Assembly (NCBI GenBank): GCA_001897755.1
Contig: MKUJ01000014.1
Coordinates: forward strand, 138,501 to 202,500
DNA length: 64,000 nucleotides
Origin: Afipia sp. 64-13
Lineage (GTDB): Bacteria > Pseudomonadota > Alphaproteobacteria > Rhizobiales > Xanthobacteraceae
Direction: 5' to 3'
Shown: positions 19,715-29,279 of the stretch, piece by piece
Layout: each line of letters opens with the position of its first letter
Numbering within the stretch: the stretch's first letter is position 1
Notes under the pieces: model-generated
The model's input: only the letters and a program-made list of their open reading frames with translations
The model's database searches: none
Told to the model about the DNA's origin: nothing
Translations under genes and position numbers: made by a program

Positions 19715-20038
19715 ATGAGCCGTTTCACCATCCACGATCTCGTATCGATTATCGAGGCCCGCGCCGCGTCCGGCGGCGAGGCGTCCTACACGCGCAAGCT
19801 ACTCGACAGGGGCACCGAGCATTGCGCCAAGAAGTTCGGGGAAGAGGCGGTCGAGACCGTGATCGCGGCGGTCGAGAACGACCGCGACCACCTGATCGCC
19901 GAAAGCGCCGATCTGCTGTTTCACCTTCTGGTGCTGCTGAAGTCGCGCGGAGTTGCGCTGGCCGATGTCGAGGAGGCGCTGGAGCGCCGCACCGTCATGT
20001 CGGGGCTGGAGGAGAAAGCCGCGCGCAAGCGCGACTGA
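19715..20038 (+). CDS. hisE: Phosphoribosyl-ATP pyrophosphatase
   Basis: HisE hydrolyses phosphoribosyl-ATP to phosphoribosyl-AMP, the second step of histidine synthesis. The 107-residue all-helical MazG-like protein has KFGEEAVETVIA and ESADLLFHLLVLL, with the acidic residues that bind magnesium. I use ATG 19715; a TTG three codons earlier is in frame. No hisI is in the window, so the two activities are encoded apart. Confidence 0.95.
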   Translation: MSRFTIHDLVSIIEARAASGGEASYTRKLLDRGTEHCAKKFGEEAVETVIAAVENDRDHLIAESADLLFHLLVLLKSRGVALADVEEALERRTVMSGLEEKAARKRD

Positions 20039-20134
20039 GGTTGTTGTGAGGACGGCGCCGTTTAAGTCGGGCGTAGGCAGGCGGGGGCTTCCACGCATGC
20101 TTTTCCGGACGGGCCGAAGGAAGGATGCGGGCTC

Positions 20135-21091
20135 ATGGAAATGAGAACCGACCATAATCAGTACGATCCCTACCGGACGTTCTCGCGCGCCGACTGGGCG
20201 AAGCTGCGCGACGACACGCCGATGACGCTGACGCCGGACGAAGTGTCCCGGATGCGCTCGATGCACGACCGGCTCGACATGACGGAGGTGGAGCAGATCT
20301 ATCTGCCGCTGTCGCGCCTGCTGTCGGACTATGTCACGGCGGCGCAGCGCCTGTTCGTGTTGCAGCGGCGCTTTCTCGGCATTCGCGATCGCAAGATGCC
20401 TTACATCATCGGCGTCGCCGGTTCGGTCGCGGTCGGCAAATCCACCACCGCGCGCGTGCTCCAGGCGCTGCTGGCGCGCTGGTCGCCGCGGCCGCGGGTC
20501 GATCTCGTCACCACCGACGGCTTTCTCTATCCCAACGCGGTGCTCGAGCGCGAAGGCCTGATGCAGAAGAAGGGCTTTCCCGAAAGCTATGATCTGCGGG
20601 CGGTGTTGCAGTTCCTGAGCGAGGTCAAGGCCGGTCGCGAGCATGTGCGCGCGCCGGTCTATTCGCATCTGACCTATGACATCGTGCCCGACCAGTGGAT
20701 CGAGGTGCATCAGCCCGACATCCTGATCGTGGAAGGGCTGAACGTGCTGCAGACCGGCCGCCTGCCGGCCGATGGCAAGGCGGTGCCGTTCGTCTCCGAC
20801 TTCTTCGACTTCTCGGTCTATATCGACGCTGACGAAGCGGTGCTGCAGGACTGGTACGTGCAACGTTTCCTCACCTTGCGCGGCACCGCGTTCGCCGATC
20901 CGCGGTCCTATTTCCATCGCTACGCCACGCTGTCGGACAAGGACGCGGTGAACAAGGCGCTGTCGATCTGGAACACCACCAACGTGGTGAACCTGCGCGA
21001 GAACATTCTGCCGACGCGGCCGCGCGCCACGTTGATCCTCAAGAAGAGCGGCGATCACGTGGTCGAGACGGTGTCGCTGCGGCGGCTGTGA
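20135..21091 (+). CDS. coaA: Type I pantothenate kinase
   Basis: CoaA phosphorylates pantothenate, the committed step of coenzyme A synthesis. The 318-residue protein has the P-loop [17 protein letters not shown] around residue 95 and the family segments [30 protein letters not shown] (substrate and feedback site region) and [16 protein letters not shown] 20135 and ATG 20141 are both possible, with an AAGGAAGGA stretch upstream. It closes the his run, separated from hisE by 96 bp in which I see nothing else. Confidence 0.96.
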   Translation: MEMRTDHNQYDPYRTFSRADWAKLRDDTPMTLTPDEVSRMRSMHDRLDMTEVEQIYLPLSRLLSDYVTAAQRLFVLQRRFLGIRDRKMPYIIGVAGSVAVGKSTTARVLQALLARWSPRPRVDLVTTDGFLYPNAVLEREGLMQKKGFPESYDLRAVLQFLSEVKAGREHVRAPVYSHLTYDIVPDQWIEVHQPDILIVEGLNVLQTGRLPADGKAVPFVSDFFDFSVYIDADEAVLQDWYVQRFLTLRGTAFADPRSYFHRYATLSDKDAVNKALSIWNTTNVVNLRENILPTRPRATLILKKSGDHVVETVSLRRL

Positions 21092-21095
21092 CACG

Positions 21096-21211
21096 GCGTC
21101 ATTGCGAGAAGCGAAAGCTCCGAAGCAATCCAGCCTTTGTTTTCTTTCCCTTGCACAGAGCGATTGGGGCGAGGGTTTCTGGGTTGCTTCGCTTCGCCCG
21201 CAATGACGGGG
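21096..21211. repeat. Inverted-repeat element between coaA and the OlsB-like gene
   Basis: The convergent gap contains GTCATTGCGAGAAGCGAAAG with a GAAGCAATCCAG core on the left and its inverted partner TTGCTTCGCTTCGCCCGCAATGAC on the right. This is the CATTGCGAG family also present near 0.2, 37.5 and 46.5 kb. Confidence 0.75.
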
Positions 21212-21268
21212 GAGGCCGGGACTTCGTTTCGCTTCTCACTACGAGGACCGGAATCCGGGCCGACAGGG

Positions 21269-22201
21269 CTACACGACGTGGCGGCCGGCATTGCCGCCGA
21301 AATGTTCGATATAGCGGTCCGCGATTGCCGACACCGGCATCACCACCAGCACGTCGATGGTGCCGAACTGGTGATCGATCACCGCGCCGTCGCCGATGAC
21401 GGCGCCGACCCGCAGATAGCCCTTGATCAGCGGCGGCAGCTCGCGCAGCGCCGCCTTGGCGTCGATCGCTTCTTTCGCCATGCGATTCATCTCGACATAA
21501 CGCGAGCCATGAGCGCTGGCGCGCCAGGCCTGCGGGGCGCGGGCGAAGTGATGCAGGAACGACAATTGCAGCGCCAGCCGGTCCGGATCGGTGCCCTGCA
21601 GGCTGGCGCAGCCGATCATCACATCCATGCGGTGCCGCCGCACATAGCTCCAGATGCCGTGCCAGAGCAGCTCCATGGTGCGCTTGGTGCGATAGGGCGG
21701 CAGCACGCAGGAGCGGCCGAGTTCGAGAAAGCGAAGCTGCGCATGCCGGTCGGTCAGCGTCGCGATGTCGAATTCGTTTTCGCTGTAAAATCCGCCACGC
21801 GTCTCGGCGATGTCCTGCCGCAGCAGCCGATAGGTGCCGACCACCGGCTGCCGGCCGCGCATCGAGGGTTTCGCCGCATGATCGACCACCAGAAGATGAT
21901 CGCAGACCTTGTCGAACGCATCCTTGTCGCGGCGCGCCAGCAGCGTCGCGGCATCGGCGATGGCATCGCCGTCGCGGTAGAACACCTTGTAGCGCAGCTT
22001 TTGCGCGCGCTTGATGTCGGAGGACTTTGCGGCAAGCCGCACTTCGAGCGGACCGATCCGGCCGAGCGAAAGCTCCGGCGCGGCGATCCGCTGCGGCGGC
22101 CTGAACGGCAACCCCGCGCTCGGCGCGAGACGCAGCGCCTGCGGCGTCAGCCATTGCTGCATCAGTCCCGGCCTGAAGCCGGATCGTCCGTCGCCGCGCA
22201 T
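21269..22201 (-). CDS. OlsB-like ornithine-acyl-ACP N-acyltransferase / hemolysin-like GNAT protein
   Basis: The 310-residue protein resembles the OlsB family, which transfers a 3-hydroxyacyl chain from ACP to ornithine in the first step of ornithine-lipid synthesis. Supporting segments are LGRIGPLEVRLAAKSSDIKRAQKLRYKVFY, which is the typical start of the acyltransferase domain, then VGTYRLLRQ, GRSCVLPPYRTKRTMELLWHGIW and GCASLQGTDP. The protein is longer than average because of a roughly 45-residue N-terminal extension; an internal ATG at 22162 would shorten it. Its partner olsA is not in the window, so the ornithine-lipid role is inferred from family only. Confidence 0.72.
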   Translation of the reverse strand: MRGDGRSGFRPGLMQQWLTPQALRLAPSAGLPFRPPQRIAAPELSLGRIGPLEVRLAAKSSDIKRAQKLRYKVFYRDGDAIADAATLLARRDKDAFDKVCDHLLVVDHAAKPSMRGRQPVVGTYRLLRQDIAETRGGFYSENEFDIATLTDRHAQLRFLELGRSCVLPPYRTKRTMELLWHGIWSYVRRHRMDVMIGCASLQGTDPDRLALQLSFLHHFARAPQAWRASAHGSRYVEMNRMAKEAIDAKAALRELPPLIKGYLRVGAVIGDGAVIDHQFGTIDVLVVMPVSAIADRYIEHFGGNAGRHVV

Positions 22202-22310
22202 GAGCCCTTGCGGCCGCTGTCCTTGAGTCGAATCGAAGCGGCTTTCAGGGTCTCACTAAGCATGGGCGTCATACGGTTTTATGACACCCCGCGTGCGGTT
22301 GCGCGATCTG

Positions 22311-24539
22311 TCAGGCGGCGACGCCGGAGGCGGGGACCAGACCGTCGAGCGCCTCGATCAGCTTGTCGCGATCGAGCGGCTTGATCAGGAAGCCGTCCAT
22401 GCCGGCTTCGAAACAGGCATAGCGGTCTTCCACCAGCGTGTTGGCGGTGAGCGCGAGAATCCTGGTATGGGTCAGGCTGCGATCGGCTTCGCGGGCGCGG
22501 ATCAGCCGCGTCGCCTCGATCCCGTCGAGCTCGGGCATCTGCACGTCCATCAGCACGACGTCGTAGGGCGTGCCGGCGGTTTGCGCCGCGAGCCATGATT
22601 CGAACGCCTCGCGGCCGTTCACCGAGATCACCGGGCGGTGGCCGAGCCGCGTCAGCAGCGAGCGCATCAACAGCGCGTTGATCTCGTTATCCTCGGCCAC
22701 CAGGATCGACAGGCCCTTCGCGGCCCTGGCCGGCGCGGCGACCGCGTTGCTCTCGTCTTCCACATCCGGCACCAGCGGCGCGGTGTCGGCGGTGAGGCGC
22801 GCAGCCAGCGAGGCGGCGCGCAGCGGTTTCACCAGATAGCCGTTGAAAGCGTTCATCGCGGCGGGCTGCAGGTCGTGCCGCTCCGCCGGGGTAAACATCG
22901 CGATGCGATGCACGGCGTGGTGCTGCGCGGCCTCGCCGAGCGCCTGCACGTCACTGGCGCCGAAGGCGTGATCGACGATCACCGCGTGCCAGTTGCGCTC
23001 CGGCAGCAGCGCGCGCGCTGCGGATGCATCCGCGACCATGCAGGTCGGCGCGCCCCAGCGCTCCAGCCGCCGCGCCACCAGCGAGGCTTCGATGGTTTGC
23101 GGCGCCACCAGCATCACGGGCTTGCCGGTCATGTCCGGCGCGGCAAGCACCGGCATGGCGGTGTCGGAGGATTTCAGCGGGATCGAGACCTCGAAGGTCG
23201 CGCCTTCGCCCGGCGCGCTCTGCAGCGCGATGCGGCCGCCCATGCGGCGCACCAGACGTTCGCTGATCGACAGGCCAAGACCGGTGCCGCCGTAATTTCT
23301 GGCGATGCGATCGTCGGCCTGCTCGAATTCGCGGAAAATCCGCTGCTGCGCTTCGGGCGCGATGCCGATGCCGGTGTCGCGCACCAGAAAGCTGATCTCG
23401 CCCGGCCAGATGCCCGGCTCGACGATCAGCGCGACGCCGCCGACCGAGGTGAACTTGATGGCGTTGCCAGCCAGGTTGAGCAGCACCTGACGCAGCCGTG
23501 CGGCATCGCCGACCACCTCGCGCGGCAGCCGCTCGTCGATATAGCAGGCGATCTCGATCTGGCGGGCCTGCGCGCGCGGCGCCAGCAGTTCGGTGATCTC
23601 CTCGATCAGCGGCGCGAGCTCGAAGGGGCGCTGCTCCAGATCGATCTTGCCGGCCTCGATCTTGGAGAAGTCGAGCAATTCCTCGATCAGCGACAGCAGC
23701 GATTCGCCGGAGGTTCTCACCGCCTTGGCGTAGGTCGCCTGCTCGGGGGTCAGCGGGGTGTCGAGCAGAAGCCCGCTCATGCCGATGATGCCGTTCAACG
23801 GCGTGCGGATCTCGTGCGAGGCCATCGCCAGGAAGCGCGATTTGGCGCGGTTGGCGGCATTGGCATGATCGCGGGCATCGCCGAGCGCGCGCTCGGTCTC
23901 GGTGCGGTCGGTGACGTCACGGCCGACGCATTGCAGTTCGGCGGGCCGGTCTGCGTCGGGGCGCACCAGACTTTCGCGCCAGGCGATCCAGCGCGGACCC
24001 GTCGCGCTCTCGACGCGCTGGTCGTGAACGCGCGTGCCGTTCGTCTCGGTCGCGGCCTCGCCCTGCTCGATCACCGGCAGCGTGAAATCGGAGCCGAGCA
24101 GTTCGGCGCGGGATTTGTGCGTGAAGGCGCAGAACGCCTCGTTGGCATAGGTGATGCGGCCCTGCCAATCGCGCAGCACGATCAGGTCGCTCTGCGATTC
24201 GAACAGGCTGCGGGCGCGCTCCTCGGCTTCCTTCAATTCCCAGTTGCGGTCGATCAGCGCTTCGTTGTGCGCGGCGATCTTGCGCATCTTGTGGCGCAGC
24301 CAGCGCATGCGCATGCTCAGCATCGCCAGCGCGACGCAGGCCAGCGCGAACAGGAAGCTCGCGCCGATCGCGAACGCATGCGGATCGTAGGTCGAGGCGC
24401 TGGAGCGGGTGCCGGCGAGAAAACCGTAGGCGCCGCCGAAGGTCGCCGAAAAGATCAGGAACGAGCGGATCGTGAAATTGATGCGCGGATAGCGCCGCGC
24501 CAGCCGGCGGATTCGGGTTTTGAGGCGCAGGTGAACCAT
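22311..24539 (-). CDS. PAS-domain hybrid sensor histidine kinase with two receiver domains
   Basis: The 742-residue membrane kinase has two transmembrane helices (about 22-43 and 55-75) with almost no periplasmic loop, a linker coiled coil, a PAS domain (about 110-215), a HisKA domain with SHEIRTPLNG (phosphoryl His242), and an ATPase domain with NLAGNAIKFT, DTGIGI and GGTGLGLSI. Two receiver-like domains follow. The first (about 470-590) keeps an aspartate in VIVDHAFG but lacks the acidic pair at its start, so it looks degenerate; the second (about 620-735) is canonical with VAEDNEINALL and VLMDVQMPELDG. GGAG precedes the ATG. No dedicated response regulator lies nearby, so its target is unknown. 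Confidence 0.88.
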   Translation of the reverse strand: MVHLRLKTRIRRLARRYPRINFTIRSFLIFSATFGGAYGFLAGTRSSASTYDPHAFAIGASFLFALACVALAMLSMRMRWLRHKMRKIAAHNEALIDRNWELKEAEERARSLFESQSDLIVLRDWQGRITYANEAFCAFTHKSRAELLGSDFTLPVIEQGEAATETNGTRVHDQRVESATGPRWIAWRESLVRPDADRPAELQCVGRDVTDRTETERALGDARDHANAANRAKSRFLAMASHEIRTPLNGIIGMSGLLLDTPLTPEQATYAKAVRTSGESLLSLIEELLDFSKIEAGKIDLEQRPFELAPLIEEITELLAPRAQARQIEIACYIDERLPREVVGDAARLRQVLLNLAGNAIKFTSVGGVALIVEPGIWPGEISFLVRDTGIGIAPEAQQRIFREFEQADDRIARNYGGTGLGLSISERLVRRMGGRIALQSAPGEGATFEVSIPLKSSDTAMPVLAAPDMTGKPVMLVAPQTIEASLVARRLERWGAPTCMVADASAARALLPERNWHAVIVDHAFGASDVQALGEAAQHHAVHRIAMFTPAERHDLQPAAMNAFNGYLVKPLRAASLAARLTADTAPLVPDVEDESNAVAAPARAAKGLSILVAEDNEINALLMRSLLTRLGHRPVISVNGREAFESWLAAQTAGTPYDVVLMDVQMPELDGIEATRLIRAREADRSLTHTRILALTANTLVEDRYACFEAGMDGFLIKPLDRDKLIEALDGLVPASGVAA

Positions 24540-24673
24540 GAGTCACTCCGGTCGGCGATCGCGCAAGATCAACGAGGCCCGCAGAGTGCTGCGCCGATCG
24601 TTGCGAAGTGCTTGAAGCGAAGGCGCGTCGCCGGCGGCGATGCGGATATGATTAACCGGCTGTAAAGCGGATT

Positions 24674-25147
24674 TTACAGCGCGGCGGCAAGGCGCGCAGG
24701 CGCGGGCGGCGTCAGCGCGGCGCCGACGATCAGCGCCGCGGCGTCCTGCACGGTGGCGCTCTTCGACTGCACGAAAACGCGATAGTCCGCGCCCGGCTCG
24801 GTGGTGAGGTAAATCACCGGCTCGGCGGCGGATGCATGCGGCGCGACGCTGACATAACGCGGCGTGGTGCCTTCGCCGCAGCTTGCGGCATCGGGCGTGG
24901 CGACGTCGTCGACGATGGCGAAATCGGCAAGCTCGGGACTGTCGACGATCTGCACCCGCACCGTCGCTTGGTTGGGGTCGGTGGTGAAGGAGACGTGGTG
25001 CTGGTTCTGCCAGGGCGTGGTGCCGAGCCACACCGAGACGCCGTCGAGCGGGATGCAGGGCCGCGGGCTTGCGACGATATGCCCGCCGGCGAACGCGCTC
25101 GCGATCAACACCGGGACGGCCGACGCCCAAATCCTCATCCGCAACAT
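24674..25147 (-). CDS. Hypothetical secreted protein
   Basis: A 157-residue protein with an N-terminal signal-like helix (MRIWASAVPVLIASAFAGGH) and two cysteines in the mature part (in PRPCIPLDG and AASCGEG). I do not recognise the family. It lies between comM and the hybrid kinase, same strand, with 134 bp and 131 bp on either side, so it is probably its own unit. The clear signal and intact reading frame support a real gene. Confidence 0.65.
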   Translation of the reverse strand: MLRMRIWASAVPVLIASAFAGGHIVASPRPCIPLDGVSVWLGTTPWQNQHHVSFTTDPNQATVRVQIVDSPELADFAIVDDVATPDAASCGEGTTPRYVSVAPHASAAEPVIYLTTEPGADYRVFVQSKSATVQDAAALIVGAALTPPAPARLAAAL

Positions 25148-25278
25148 GGTACGCTACTCGATACTTGCATAGCCCCGCACCGTGCGGACTATGGTTCTCA
25201 AAGCGTAAAGAGGATGCGTTACCGTCCGGTTTACGGTGCGCGATTTGTGATGCGAAACGGCACAGATGGCGTGAAAAT

Positions 25279-26817
25279 TCAGGCGGCGCGCTTCTGCTCC
25301 TCGGCCAGCACGCGGTAGGACAGCGCCTCGGCGAGGTGGCGGTGGCCGATCTTCGCGGAGTTGTCGAGATCGGCCAGCGTGCGCGCCACCCGCAGCACAC
25401 GATGATAGCCCCGCGCCGACAGCCGCATGGTCTCGGCAGCTTCGCGCAGCAGCGCGAGGCTTTGCGAATCCGGCTGCGCGATATCGTCGAGCACGGCGGC
25501 GGGAGCTTCCGCATTGGTGCGGATTCGTGGCAGGCCGATCGCGGCGTAGCGCGCGGCCTGGATCTTCCGGGCCGCTGCGACGCGCGTGGCGACCTCCGCC
25601 GAACCCTCGGCTGGCGGCGGCAGGATCAGGTCGGAAGCGGTCACCGCCGGCACCTCGATGCGCAGGTCGATGCGGTCGAGCAGCGGGCCGGAAATCCGGC
25701 TCTGGTAATCGGCACTGCAGCGTTCGACGCGGTTGCGCTTGCAGGCGTAGCCCGGCTCGTAGGCCCGTCCGCAGCGGCAGGGATTCATCGCCGCGACCAG
25801 CATGAAGCGTGCCGGATAGGTGACGCGGTGATTGGCGCGCGACACCGCGACCTCGCCATTCTCCAAAGGCTGACGCAGCGAATCGAGCACGCGCGGATCG
25901 AATTCCGGCAGTTCGTCGAGAAACAGCACGCCGTGATGCGCCAGCGAGATTTCGCCGGGCCGGGCGCGCAGGCCGCCGCCGGTCAGCGCGGCCATGCTGG
26001 CGGAATGATGCGGCGCGCGGAACGGACGGCGCGAGGTCAGCGCGCCGCCTTCGATCGCGCCGGCCACCGAGGCGATCATCGACACCTCCAGCAGCTCGGA
26101 CGGCGACAGCGGCGGCAGGATCGAGGGCAGCCGCGCCGCCAGCATCGATTTGCCGGCGCCGGGCGATCCGATCATCATGAGATGATGACCACCGGCGGCG
26201 GCGATCTCGAGTGCGCGCTTGGCGCTTTCCTGCCCCTTGATGTCGCGCAGGTCGAGCGTGGCAGCAGTGGCGGCCGCCATTTTCGGTTCGGGACGCGAGA
26301 GCACCTGCGTGCCCTTGAAGTGATTGGCGATCTGGATCAGCGAGGCGGCGGCGACGATCTGGCTGTCAGGACTGGCCCACGCCGCCTCGGCGCCGCACGC
26401 GGCCGGACAGATCAGACCCTCGTCGCGGGAATTGGCGCCGATCGCCGCCGGCAGCACCCCGGCCACCGGCGCGATCGAGCCGTCGAGGCCGAGCTCGCCG
26501 AGCACGGTGAAGCCGGCCAGGGCGTCGGGCGGAATCGCCCCGATCGCCGCCATCAAACCGAGCGCGATCGGCAGATCGTAGTGGCTGCCTTCCTTGGGCA
26601 GGTCGGCGGGAGCGAGATTGACGGTGATGCGCCGCGCCGGCAGCGCGAGGCCGGAGGCGATCAGCGCGGCGCGAACCCGTTCGCGCGCTTCCGACACCGC
26701 CTTGTCGGGCAGGCCGACAATGGTGAAAGCCGGCAGGCCGGGCGCGACCTGAACCTGAACATCGACCGCGCGGGCCTCGATGCCTTCGAACGCCACCGTC
26801 GAGACGTGCTGAACCAT
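25279..26817 (-). CDS. comM: ComM/YifB family Mg-chelatase-like AAA+ helicase
   Basis: ComM-type proteins are hexameric helicases that promote branch migration during natural transformation and recombination; in non-competent bacteria their role is less clear. The 512-residue protein has the N-terminal ChlI-like domain (1-170, with VGLPDKAVSEARERVRAA), P-loop GSPGAGKS (217-224), Walker B GVLFLDELPEF, a zinc-type region MNPCRCGRAYEPGYAC, and a C-terminal lid with LSARGYHRVLRVARTLADL. I start at ATG 26817 (MVQHVSTVAFEG), the family start; the frame is open further upstream. Confidence 0.93.
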   Translation of the reverse strand: MVQHVSTVAFEGIEARAVDVQVQVAPGLPAFTIVGLPDKAVSEARERVRAALIASGLALPARRITVNLAPADLPKEGSHYDLPIALGLMAAIGAIPPDALAGFTVLGELGLDGSIAPVAGVLPAAIGANSRDEGLICPAACGAEAAWASPDSQIVAAASLIQIANHFKGTQVLSRPEPKMAAATAATLDLRDIKGQESAKRALEIAAAGGHHLMMIGSPGAGKSMLAARLPSILPPLSPSELLEVSMIASVAGAIEGGALTSRRPFRAPHHSASMAALTGGGLRARPGEISLAHHGVLFLDELPEFDPRVLDSLRQPLENGEVAVSRANHRVTYPARFMLVAAMNPCRCGRAYEPGYACKRNRVERCSADYQSRISGPLLDRIDLRIEVPAVTASDLILPPPAEGSAEVATRVAAARKIQAARYAAIGLPRIRTNAEAPAAVLDDIAQPDSQSLALLREAAETMRLSARGYHRVLRVARTLADLDNSAKIGHRHLAEALSYRVLAEEQKRAA

Positions 26818-26965
26818 GGCCCCACCCCGGACGTCCGTCCGTCCCCGACAACCGGCGCGGGCCGGCCGATCTGTCAGGGCGCGCAAACGCCTGCGGGAAC
26901 TCTAGCAGTTTCGCGGATCATCGCAAGAACATTTGATGAACATTTCGCGACGGATGAGACTCCGT

Positions 26966-27004
26966 GAAAACAAACCGGCCGCCGCCCCATGCGGGACAGC
27001 GGCC
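26966..27004 (-). terminator. Intrinsic terminator of the first chemoreceptor gene
   Basis: On the minus strand GGCCGC (27004-26999) pairs with GCGGCC (26982-26977), extended past a mismatch by AAC/GTT, followed by TTTGTTTT. It is about 45 bp beyond the stop at 27051. Confidence 0.65.
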
Positions 27005-27050
27005 AGTTTATTGCATCAGTCTGGTTGTACGGGGCTGGTTGCGCGATGCC

Positions 27051-28742
27051 TCAGGCGGCGCGGATGGTGGCCAGGAATCTGTCGACCTCCGCCTTCAGCC
27101 GTGCGCTGTCGTTCGAGAGCATTCGCGCCGAGGCCAGCACCTGGCTCGATGCCGCGCCGGTTTCGTTCGCCCCGTCCTTCACGCTGACGATGTTGGTCGC
27201 CACCTGATGGGTGCCTTCGGCCGACTGCATGATGTTGCGTGAAATCTCCTGCGTCGCCGCGCCCTGTTCTTCGACCGCGGAGGCGATCGCCGAGGAGATT
27301 TCCGAAATCCGGCTGATCGTGCCGCTGATCTCCCGGATGGCGACCACCGACTCCTCGGTCGCGGCCTGAATCCCGGTGACCTGATGGATGATCTCGCCGG
27401 TCGCCTGGGCGGTCTGCTGGGCGAGCGCCTTGACCTCGGAGGCGACCACCGCGAAGCCGCGGCCGGCGTCGCCGGCCCGCGCCGCTTCGATCGTGGCATT
27501 CAGCGCCAGCAGATTGGTCTGCCCCGCGATGGTGTTGATCAGTTCGACCACGTCGCCGATCCGTCCGGCGGCCTGCGACAGCTTGTTGACGCGATCGTTG
27601 GTGGTGTCGGCCTGGCTGACCGCGGCGCCCGCGATCCTCGCGGCTTCCTGCACCTGACGGCCGATCTCATTCACCGACGACGTCATCTCGTTCGACGCCG
27701 AGGCGACGCTCTGCACGCTGACCGACGCCTGTTCGGAGGCTTCCGCGACTGTCGCCGACAGACGCTGCGTCGTCTCCGCCGTGCTGGTCAACGTGCCGGC
27801 CGCCGCTTCCAGTTCGCTCGAGGCCAGCGAGACCGTTTCGACGATGTCGCCGACGGCTTGTTCGAAGGAATCGGCGAGCTGCATCATCGCCTGCTTGCGT
27901 TCGAGCGCCACCGCACGATCGGCTTCTGTCTTCGCCTGCGCTTCATGCTCGACCTTCTCGGTCATCTTGACTTTGAACGCCTCGACCGCGCCGGCGATTT
28001 CGCCGATCTCGTCCTTACGGTTGAGACCCGGCAGAACGATCGAGAAATCACCGTCGGCAAGCTGTCGCATTGCATTCGTCGAAGCCTTCAACGCCGCCGA
28101 CGTCCGCCGGGCGATGAAAATCGCCAGCGCACCCGAGATGAGCGTGATTACGCCGGTGATGACGAGGGCACGGCGGATCATGTTCCAGATTTGCGTTTGC
28201 AGGTCGTCGACATAGACGCCGGTTCCGACGATCCAGCCCCACGGCGCGAAACCCACGACATGCGAAAGCTTCGGCTGCGGCTTGTCCATTCCGGGCTTCG
28301 GCCATTCGTAGGGCACGAAGCCTGCACCGCCGCGCTTGACGACATCGATCATCTCCATGAACAGCGGCTTGCCGTTCGGGTCCTTGTTCTCGGTCAGATC
28401 TTTGCCGTTCAGCTCCGGGCGCATCGGATGCATGATCATCCGCGGGTGCATGTCGTTGATCCAGAAATAGTCGCCCTGGCCATAGCGCAACGCGGCAACC
28501 CGTGCGGCCGCGCGCTTCTGAGCTTCCTCAGTCGATATCGTGTTCTTCGCCGCGGCTGCGTATTCTTCTTCAATGATGCCGTAGGCGAGCTCGGTCAGAT
28601 GCTTCAGCTCGATTCGCTTTTGCCCTTCCAGCCCGCTGCGCGCATCGCTGAAAGTGAGGCCGGTCGCCACGACGGAGCCAACGACTGCGATGAAAATAAT
28701 CGCGTAGATCTTGCTGCCGATAGACAGATGAAAAAATTTCAT
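27051..28742 (-). CDS. Methyl-accepting chemotaxis protein, single-Cache sensor
   Basis: The 563-residue chemoreceptor has an N-terminal transmembrane helix (about 9-30), a periplasmic single-Cache (sCache_2) domain with [20 protein letters not shown] and [13 protein letters not shown], a second helix (about 190-212), a HAMP domain, and a cytoplasmic signalling domain whose hairpin tip reads [19 protein letters not shown]. sCache_2 domains often bind small organic acids; the ligand here is unknown. I start at ATG 28742 ([11 protein letters not shown]) with GGAAA six bases upstream. Its last 200 residues are nearly identical to the neighbouring receptor. No che genes are nearby. Confidence 0.93.
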   Translation of the reverse strand: MKFFHLSIGSKIYAIIFIAVVGSVVATGLTFSDARSGLEGQKRIELKHLTELAYGIIEEEYAAAAKNTISTEEAQKRAAARVAALRYGQGDYFWINDMHPRMIMHPMRPELNGKDLTENKDPNGKPLFMEMIDVVKRGGAGFVPYEWPKPGMDKPQPKLSHVVGFAPWGWIVGTGVYVDDLQTQIWNMIRRALVITGVITLISGALAIFIARRTSAALKASTNAMRQLADGDFSIVLPGLNRKDEIGEIAGAVEAFKVKMTEKVEHEAQAKTEADRAVALERKQAMMQLADSFEQAVGDIVETVSLASSELEAAAGTLTSTAETTQRLSATVAEASEQASVSVQSVASASNEMTSSVNEIGRQVQEAARIAGAAVSQADTTNDRVNKLSQAAGRIGDVVELINTIAGQTNLLALNATIEAARAGDAGRGFAVVASEVKALAQQTAQATGEIIHQVTGIQAATEESVVAIREISGTISRISEISSAIASAVEEQGAATQEISRNIMQSAEGTHQVATNIVSVKDGANETGAASSQVLASARMLSNDSARLKAEVDRFLATIRAA

Positions 28743-29229
28743 AGGTATTTCCGTATGCCTAAACTTAACTGTCGAAGCGATCCTGCTGCTCCGACGAAGC
28801 CGGTTCAGCAGCATGCGGTTAAAGGTACTAGACATTCGTAGGTAGTTTTTCTTAATGGCCTGTATATTGGTTCCAATAATATGAGGATCATCATTGAATT
28901 TATCGATTATTCAAACCAAAAGCCGTTGAGAGCCGTCAGTGATTTTCGATGTGGTATCAGGTGCAGGCGATCTTCGTTTATGCGCGTGCTTGATCCATCG
29001 GACAGTCTGAACAGCGCATCGCAATCTCATCTGCGCATTCTGCGGATACGAATGCGACAATCAGGCGTCCCCGATTTTTTCGCCGCAAATTTCCGGATAG
29101 GGCAATTCGTGGCGGGACATCCGGTGTCGGCATCAAGCCAAAACCGGACGTCCTTCAGGATTGATGTGCGAGAGTGCGCGTGAAGAGATTTTGGCGCTCG
29201 ATGTCGCGACGGATCGCGTCCGGTGATGT
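28743..29229. other. Intergenic region between the two chemoreceptor genes
   Basis: These 487 bp are markedly AT-richer than their surroundings, especially 28840-28930, and should hold the promoter of the downstream (leftward) receptor. A short leftward reading of 74 codons over 29027-29251 has no recognisable family and overlaps the terminator of the second receptor, so I do not call it. Nothing else is evident. Confidence 0.5.
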
Positions 29230-29231
29230 GT

Positions 29232-29269
29232 CGAAACGAAACCGCCGGCAACTTCCGTAGCCGGCGGTT
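29232..29269 (-). terminator. Intrinsic terminator of the second chemoreceptor gene
   Basis: A perfect 10 bp stem AACCGCCGGC (29269-29260) / GCCGGCGGTT (29249-29240), with a 10-base loop, is followed on the minus strand by TTCGTTTCG. It begins 11 bp after the stop codon. Confidence 0.75.
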
Positions 29270-29279
29270 GCGCGATGCC

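Noticed and set aside
22638-24665. 675-codon rightward frame opposite the hybrid kinase
   Set aside because: Antisense shadow of a clear multidomain kinase; no recognisable domain.
25069-26967. 632-codon rightward frame opposite comM
   Set aside because: Antisense shadow; low-complexity and without known motifs.
29027-29251. Short leftward frame between the chemoreceptor genes
   Set aside because: 74 codons, no recognisable family, overlaps the terminator of the second receptor.
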